Of a stretch of 64,000 nucleotides of DNA, positions 60,565 to 64,000 are shown one piece after another. How positions within the stretch are numbered: position 1 is the first letter of the stretch; each line of letters begins with the position of its first letter. The notes beneath the pieces were generated by a model. That model searched no databases. It saw only the letters and a program-made list of their open reading frames with translations, and was not told the origin of the DNA. Source of the DNA: Janthinobacterium sp. TB1-E2 (GTDB lineage: Bacteria > Pseudomonadota > Gammaproteobacteria > Burkholderiales > Burkholderiaceae_D); contig NZ_CP142523.1 of the NCBI RefSeq assembly GCF_036885605.1, positions 3,534,001 through 3,598,000 on the forward strand. Reading direction: 5' to 3'. The translations under genes were made by a program, and so were the position numbers.

Positions 60565-61326
60565 ATGAACAGGATGAATATGCGTGCAATAGCTGGTCTT
60601 ATGCTGTGTTTATACGGCGCCGCGGTACAGGCCCAGGCGGATACGGCGCAAGCCACGGAGCCATCCGCTCAGGATGTCGCGGCGTCCGTCAATGTAAAGG
60701 GCATCCGCGACCCGGACTGGAAGCCCTACAGTGCCATGCTCAAGGGCGTCAAGCGCTTCGAGGAAAAACATGCGCTGGCGCCAGGCGCGCAGCTGCGCTT
60801 CATCCTGGAGCCGCGCCGTGCCGACGTCGACATGCACGCCATCGCGCTGCGGCTGGAAAGCGATGACGCGGCTATGGCCATACCGCTGGGGGAGCGCAAT
60901 ATCTTCACCTTGCCCGTCGAACAGGGGCTGCTGTATGAGAAGGCCGAGCTGACCGTGAACCGCGGGGCGGGCTCGGTCAGGTGGATTCCCTACGTCAGGA
61001 GCGCGGCGGCCAGCGACACCATCCGCCGCCTGGGCGACCTGCGGCTGGCGTGCGAAGTGCATTGGGCCATCGACAAGGACACCTTGCCTTTTGCGATGCG
61101 CACGGCGATGGGCGCACTGGGCGGCCCCTGCAATTTCGTGTCGCAAAAGGGCACCTACAGCTTTTCCGAACCACGGCGCATCACGGCCGCGACCATCAGC
61201 TACAACGGCAAAAGCGCGCCCGTGCCCTTCAGCGGTTCGTCGTTCACGCCACCGTTGCGGGAGCAGGATTGGAGCGATGACAGCGTTGTCGAGCTGACGT
61301 TCGATAATGAACAAGCTGCGCGGTGA
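60565..61326 (+). CDS. secreted protein of unknown function
   Basis: 253 aa from ATG 60565 (60544 and 60574 possible). Signal peptide near MRAIAGLMLCLYGAAVQAQA. The mature protein includes VNVKGIRDPDWKPYSAMLKGVKRFEEKHALAPGAQLRFILEPRR and two Cys (LACEVHWAI, GGPCNFVSQKG) that could pair in the periplasm. Family not recognised. Convergent with regA, separated by no gap. Confidence 0.68.
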   Translation: MNRMNMRAIAGLMLCLYGAAVQAQADTAQATEPSAQDVAASVNVKGIRDPDWKPYSAMLKGVKRFEEKHALAPGAQLRFILEPRRADVDMHAIALRLESDDAAMAIPLGERNIFTLPVEQGLLYEKAELTVNRGAGSVRWIPYVRSAAASDTIRRLGDLRLACEVHWAIDKDTLPFAMRTAMGALGGPCNFVSQKGTYSFSEPRRITAATISYNGKSAPVPFSGSSFTPPLREQDWSDDSVVELTFDNEQAAR

Positions 61327-61863
61327 TTATTTCACCCGCTGCTTTTCCAGCTTGCGCGCCAATGTACGCCGGTGCATGCCGAGGCGGCGGGCCGTTTCCG
61401 AGATATTGAAATCCGTCTCGGCCAGCATTTCGTGGATGCGTTCCCATTCCAGGGTCTTGATGTTGGTAGCGCGGTTCGTCAGTTCGATGTCGGCATTGCC
61501 GGCCACGTGGCCAAAGGCCGCTTCGATGTCGTCCGTGTTCGACGGTTTCGCCAGGTACTGGCAGGCGCCCAGTTTGATGGCTTCGACGGCCGTGCCGATG
61601 CTGGCGTAGCCGGTCAGCACGACGATCAGCATGTCCGGGTCATGCTGGTGCAGCATCTGCACGCAGGCCAGGCCCGAGGTGTTCCCATTCAACTTCAAAT
61701 CGACGACGGCATAGTCGGGGCAATGCTGCTCGAGCAAGGCGCTCGCTTCGTCGAAATTGGTGGCCAGGATGACCTGGTAGCCGCGCCGTTCGAACGAGCG
61801 GCCCAGGGTGCGGGCAAACGCGGCATCGTCTTCCACGATCAGTAACAGACGGTCATCCTGCAT
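61327..61863 (-). CDS. regA: redox response regulator RegA/PrrA type
   Basis: 178 aa. REC domain (LLIVEDDAAFARTLGRSF, phosphoacceptor Asp in YAVVDLKLNG, VVLTGYASIGTAVEAIKLGA with Lys in LAKPSNTDD) and Fis-type HTH at the C-terminus (FNISETARRLGMHRRTLARKLEK). The pair RegB/RegA controls aerobic/anaerobic energy genes. Overlaps regB by 11 nt. Confidence 0.93.
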   Translation of the reverse strand: MQDDRLLLIVEDDAAFARTLGRSFERRGYQVILATNFDEASALLEQHCPDYAVVDLKLNGNTSGLACVQMLHQHDPDMLIVVLTGYASIGTAVEAIKLGACQYLAKPSNTDDIEAAFGHVAGNADIELTNRATNIKTLEWERIHEMLAETDFNISETARRLGMHRRTLARKLEKQRVK

Positions 61864-63202
61864 GGTGGTCGCTTTCTCTTTCCAGTTTGATGGCCGCCAG
61901 CGGCAAGGCCAGGTGCACCACCGCCCCGCCCTGCACCCGGTTGCGTGCCGTCACCGTGCCGCCCAGGGTACGCGCGACATTGACCACCAGGAACAAACCG
62001 AGGCCGCCGCCGGGCTTGCCCTTGCTGCTTTGATATGGCTTGCCCAGGTGCGTCAGCATCGACGGCTCGAAGCCGGGTCCCGCATCGGTAATGACCAGGT
62101 GCAAGGCGTCCGCTTCGCGCGTCGCTTCGAAACGCAGCCACTCGGGCGACGCTTCCAGCGCATTGTCGAGCACATTGCAGATGGTCTGTTTCAGGGTTGA
62201 ATCGAAGACGACGGGCACGTCGTGCTCGATGCGGTTATCGTACTCGAAATCCTGGATCGGGCGGCTGGTGCGCCACTCGTCGACTAGGTCGTTGAGGAAG
62301 GTATTGATCGTCGTTTTCACGGAAGATTCCCCGCGCGCCTCGCCCGCGGACAATAAAATGCCGCTGACGATGCTCTTGCAGCGCTGCAACTGGGCCTGCA
62401 TTTCCGTAATTTCTTCCAGCAATTCGCTGTTCTTGCTCAGTTCCGGCATGCGGCGCCAGTCGCCGAGGATGACGGACAGGGTCGCCAGCGGCGTGCCCAG
62501 CTCGTGCGCGGCGCCCGATGCCAGCAAGCCCATGCGGATGATGTGCTCTTCTTCCGCCGCGCGCTGGCGCAAGTCCGCCACCTTGGCGTCGCCGGCGCGC
62601 TGGTTGCGGTTGATGCGCGTGATGAACACCACGAGCAAGGCGGCGTTCAGGATGAAACAGATCAGCAAGCCCTGCACGTACAGGCTGGAAAAGCCCCGCT
62701 CGGGGTCGATCGGCAGGATCAAGGGGCCGGGCAGCAAGGCCAGGCCGGCCAGGCACAGGCTCGTGATGGCGACCATGATCCACGTCGACCACACTTCCAG
62801 CAGGACGGCGCTGAGGATGACTTGCAGTAAGTACAGGAAGGCAAACGGGTTGCTGATGCCGCCGCTCAGGTAGAGCTGGGCCGTCAGCACGGTGACGTCG
62901 ACCAGCAGCGCGAGGAACAACGCCGTGTTGGAGACGGGCTGGCGTTCGTGCCAGCGCAACAGGCTGGCCAGATTGAAGGCGATGAGGCAGGACAGCACTT
63001 CGAGCATGTAGGGCACGGGCAAGGCGATGCCCAGCCCCACGCCCACACCGAAGATGGTGCTGATCTGGCCGATCACGGCCAGCCAGCGCAGCTGGATCAG
63101 CAGCTTCATGTTCTGGTGGCCGGCCGGATGTTCCATCTCGGCCGCCACCGCACCGCGCTCTAGCACTTCGCGGTTGGGCAGGATTTCAATCCTGCCCGGC
63201 AT
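61853..63202 (-). CDS. regB: redox sensor histidine kinase RegB/PrrB type
   Basis: 449 aa from ATG 63202 (GAGAG upstream on the minus strand; GTG 63208 also in frame). Six membrane segments. The quinone-site motif GGISNPF, H-box GAAHELGTPL, redox Cys in LQRCKSIVSGILL, N box CNVLDNALEAS and G box GGGLGLFLVV. RegB senses quinone redox state and a Cys; both features are present. Overlaps the SURF1 gene by 17 nt, linking it to respiratory chain assembly. Confidence 0.94.
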   Translation of the reverse strand: MPGRIEILPNREVLERGAVAAEMEHPAGHQNMKLLIQLRWLAVIGQISTIFGVGVGLGIALPVPYMLEVLSCLIAFNLASLLRWHERQPVSNTALFLALLVDVTVLTAQLYLSGGISNPFAFLYLLQVILSAVLLEVWSTWIMVAITSLCLAGLALLPGPLILPIDPERGFSSLYVQGLLICFILNAALLVVFITRINRNQRAGDAKVADLRQRAAEEEHIIRMGLLASGAAHELGTPLATLSVILGDWRRMPELSKNSELLEEITEMQAQLQRCKSIVSGILLSAGEARGESSVKTTINTFLNDLVDEWRTSRPIQDFEYDNRIEHDVPVVFDSTLKQTICNVLDNALEASPEWLRFEATREADALHLVITDAGPGFEPSMLTHLGKPYQSSKGKPGGGLGLFLVVNVARTLGGTVTARNRVQGGAVVHLALPLAAIKLERESDHHAG

Positions 63203-63932
63203 GGTCACTCTCTTGCGTGCCGGCGCGACGGCGCGCGCGGCGGCGCTTGTCTTCGCGCACGATCCACCACGTGATGCCGGCCACCATCAGGGCCAGCGCG
63301 AACCACGTCAGGGCGTACACGAGGTGGTTGTTGTGGAAGGAAATCACGGTCAGGCCGCCGACGGGAGCGTCGCTGGCCGTTTCCGATTTGGCCTTTGCGT
63401 CGACAAAATATGGCGCCACGTTGGTCAGCATGTGCGAGGCGCCGATGGCGGCCACGTCGCGCGAATACCAGTGCTGCGTGGCAGGACTGTTTTCGCGCAG
63501 AAAACCGCCGCCCGTTTCGCTGACGCGCAGCAAGCCGTCGACGTGCACGATGCCGGCCGGCGTGCTGGCGGCGATGCCTTCGCGTTTCGGCACGAAGCCG
63601 CGGTTGACCAGCACGGTGCTGCCATCGGCCAGACGCAAGGGCGTCATCAGCCAGTAACCGCTGCCCAGTGCCGTCGTTGCTTGCACCAGGGTATTGAAAA
63701 TGGGGAGATAGGTACCGGAGAGTCGCACATGGCGGTATTCATCCGTTTGCTGCGTGATGCTGGCCCAGGCTGCGGGTCCAGGTGCGTCCGTTGCGGGCGC
63801 ATGTACGCGTTGTTCGACGCGCTCGATCAGGTCAAGCTTCCAGAACAGGCGCTTGACTTGCCAGGTGCCCAAGGCACAGAAACCGGCAAACAAGATCCCC
63901 GCCAGCAAGGCCAATGCGTAGCGCACAGCCAT
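63186..63932 (-). CDS. SURF1 family cytochrome oxidase assembly protein (5' end may lie outside)
   Basis: 248 aa from 63932. N-terminal membrane segment (YALALLAGILFAGFCALGTWQVKRL), conserved GTYLP, FVPKREG region and C-terminal membrane segment with HLVYALTWFALALMVAGITWWIV. SURF1 helps insert haem a into cytochrome c oxidase. The frame stays open upstream to the right edge (SQDAAPGPRG), so the true start may be beyond it. The cox genes probably lie further right. Confidence 0.9.
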   Translation of the reverse strand: MAVRYALALLAGILFAGFCALGTWQVKRLFWKLDLIERVEQRVHAPATDAPGPAAWASITQQTDEYRHVRLSGTYLPIFNTLVQATTALGSGYWLMTPLRLADGSTVLVNRGFVPKREGIAASTPAGIVHVDGLLRVSETGGGFLRENSPATQHWYSRDVAAIGASHMLTNVAPYFVDAKAKSETASDAPVGGLTVISFHNNHLVYALTWFALALMVAGITWWIVREDKRRRARRRAGTQESDHAGQD

Positions 63933-64000
63933 GCCGCGTGGGCCTGGCGCGGCATCTTGCGATGCGGCGCCAGGGGCGCGCCCGGTGTTGCTTGGGCGCG

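Noticed and set aside
1..64000. CRISPR array, tRNA or rRNA genes, prophage, insertion sequence
   Set aside because: No regularly spaced repeats, cloverleaf-type sequence, transposase or phage proteins were recognised.

Overview
The window is dense, GC-rich bacterial chromosome with short intergenic gaps, many 1-19 nt gene overlaps and AGGAG-type ribosome binding sites. Gene content (RegB/RegA beside SURF1, a cytochrome c/FTR1 iron permease fusion, an FNR-type site, LodAB, many LysR/TetR regulators) fits a betaproteobacterium of the Oxalobacteraceae (Janthinobacterium, Duganella or Massilia type). That placement is an inference from protein character only. I saw no rRNA, tRNA, CRISPR array, prophage or insertion sequence.

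Layout. 1-8.7 kb: the end of a TonB-dependent receptor; a MerR regulator divergent from an Old-Yellow-Enzyme gene and an acetoacetate-decarboxylase-like gene, with MerR-type 19-bp-spacer promoters on both sides; arsH; nhaA behind a structured leader; an FNR-boxed alcohol dehydrogenase; a secreted unknown. 8.8-15.8 kb: a Fur-boxed cytochrome c/FTR1 iron permease; an amidohydrolase/LysR pair; a TetR regulator with matching operators at its own gene and at an SDR plus MDR oxidoreductase pair. 15.9-25.3 kb: a periplasmic binding protein, a large hybrid kinase with HPt domain and a REC-PAS-GGDEF-EAL-REC protein in one operon; a small Cys-rich protein; a DASS carboxylate transporter.

25.5-44.5 kb holds three separate systems in which a peptide or protein is probably chemically modified: (i) LodA/LodB, a quinone-cofactor amino-acid oxidase and its flavoprotein partner; (ii) a RiPP cluster (33.1-38.6 kb) with two paralogous precursor peptides, an MvdD-like ATP-grasp ligase, a Clp-fold serine protease, MauE- and MauD-like redox proteins and an ABC exporter; (iii) a DUF692 (MNIO) / DUF2063 pair translationally coupled to a ferritin-like protein carrying a Cys-rich segment. 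The RiPP cluster is the best candidate for an undescribed system: each precursor has its own intrinsic terminator, both share an invariant leader motif, and both have exactly two cysteines, one of them the C-terminal residue.

44.7-64 kb: a lipoprotein pair, glutaminyl cyclase, a CidR/CidA/CidB-like set, a three-gene alpha-helical pore-forming toxin operon (49.4-52.5 kb), a selenium locus (mnmH, selD and a PhnCDE-like ABC transporter probably used for a selenium oxyanion), a REP/BIME element, several small unknowns, and the redox module regA-regB-SURF1 running off the right edge.
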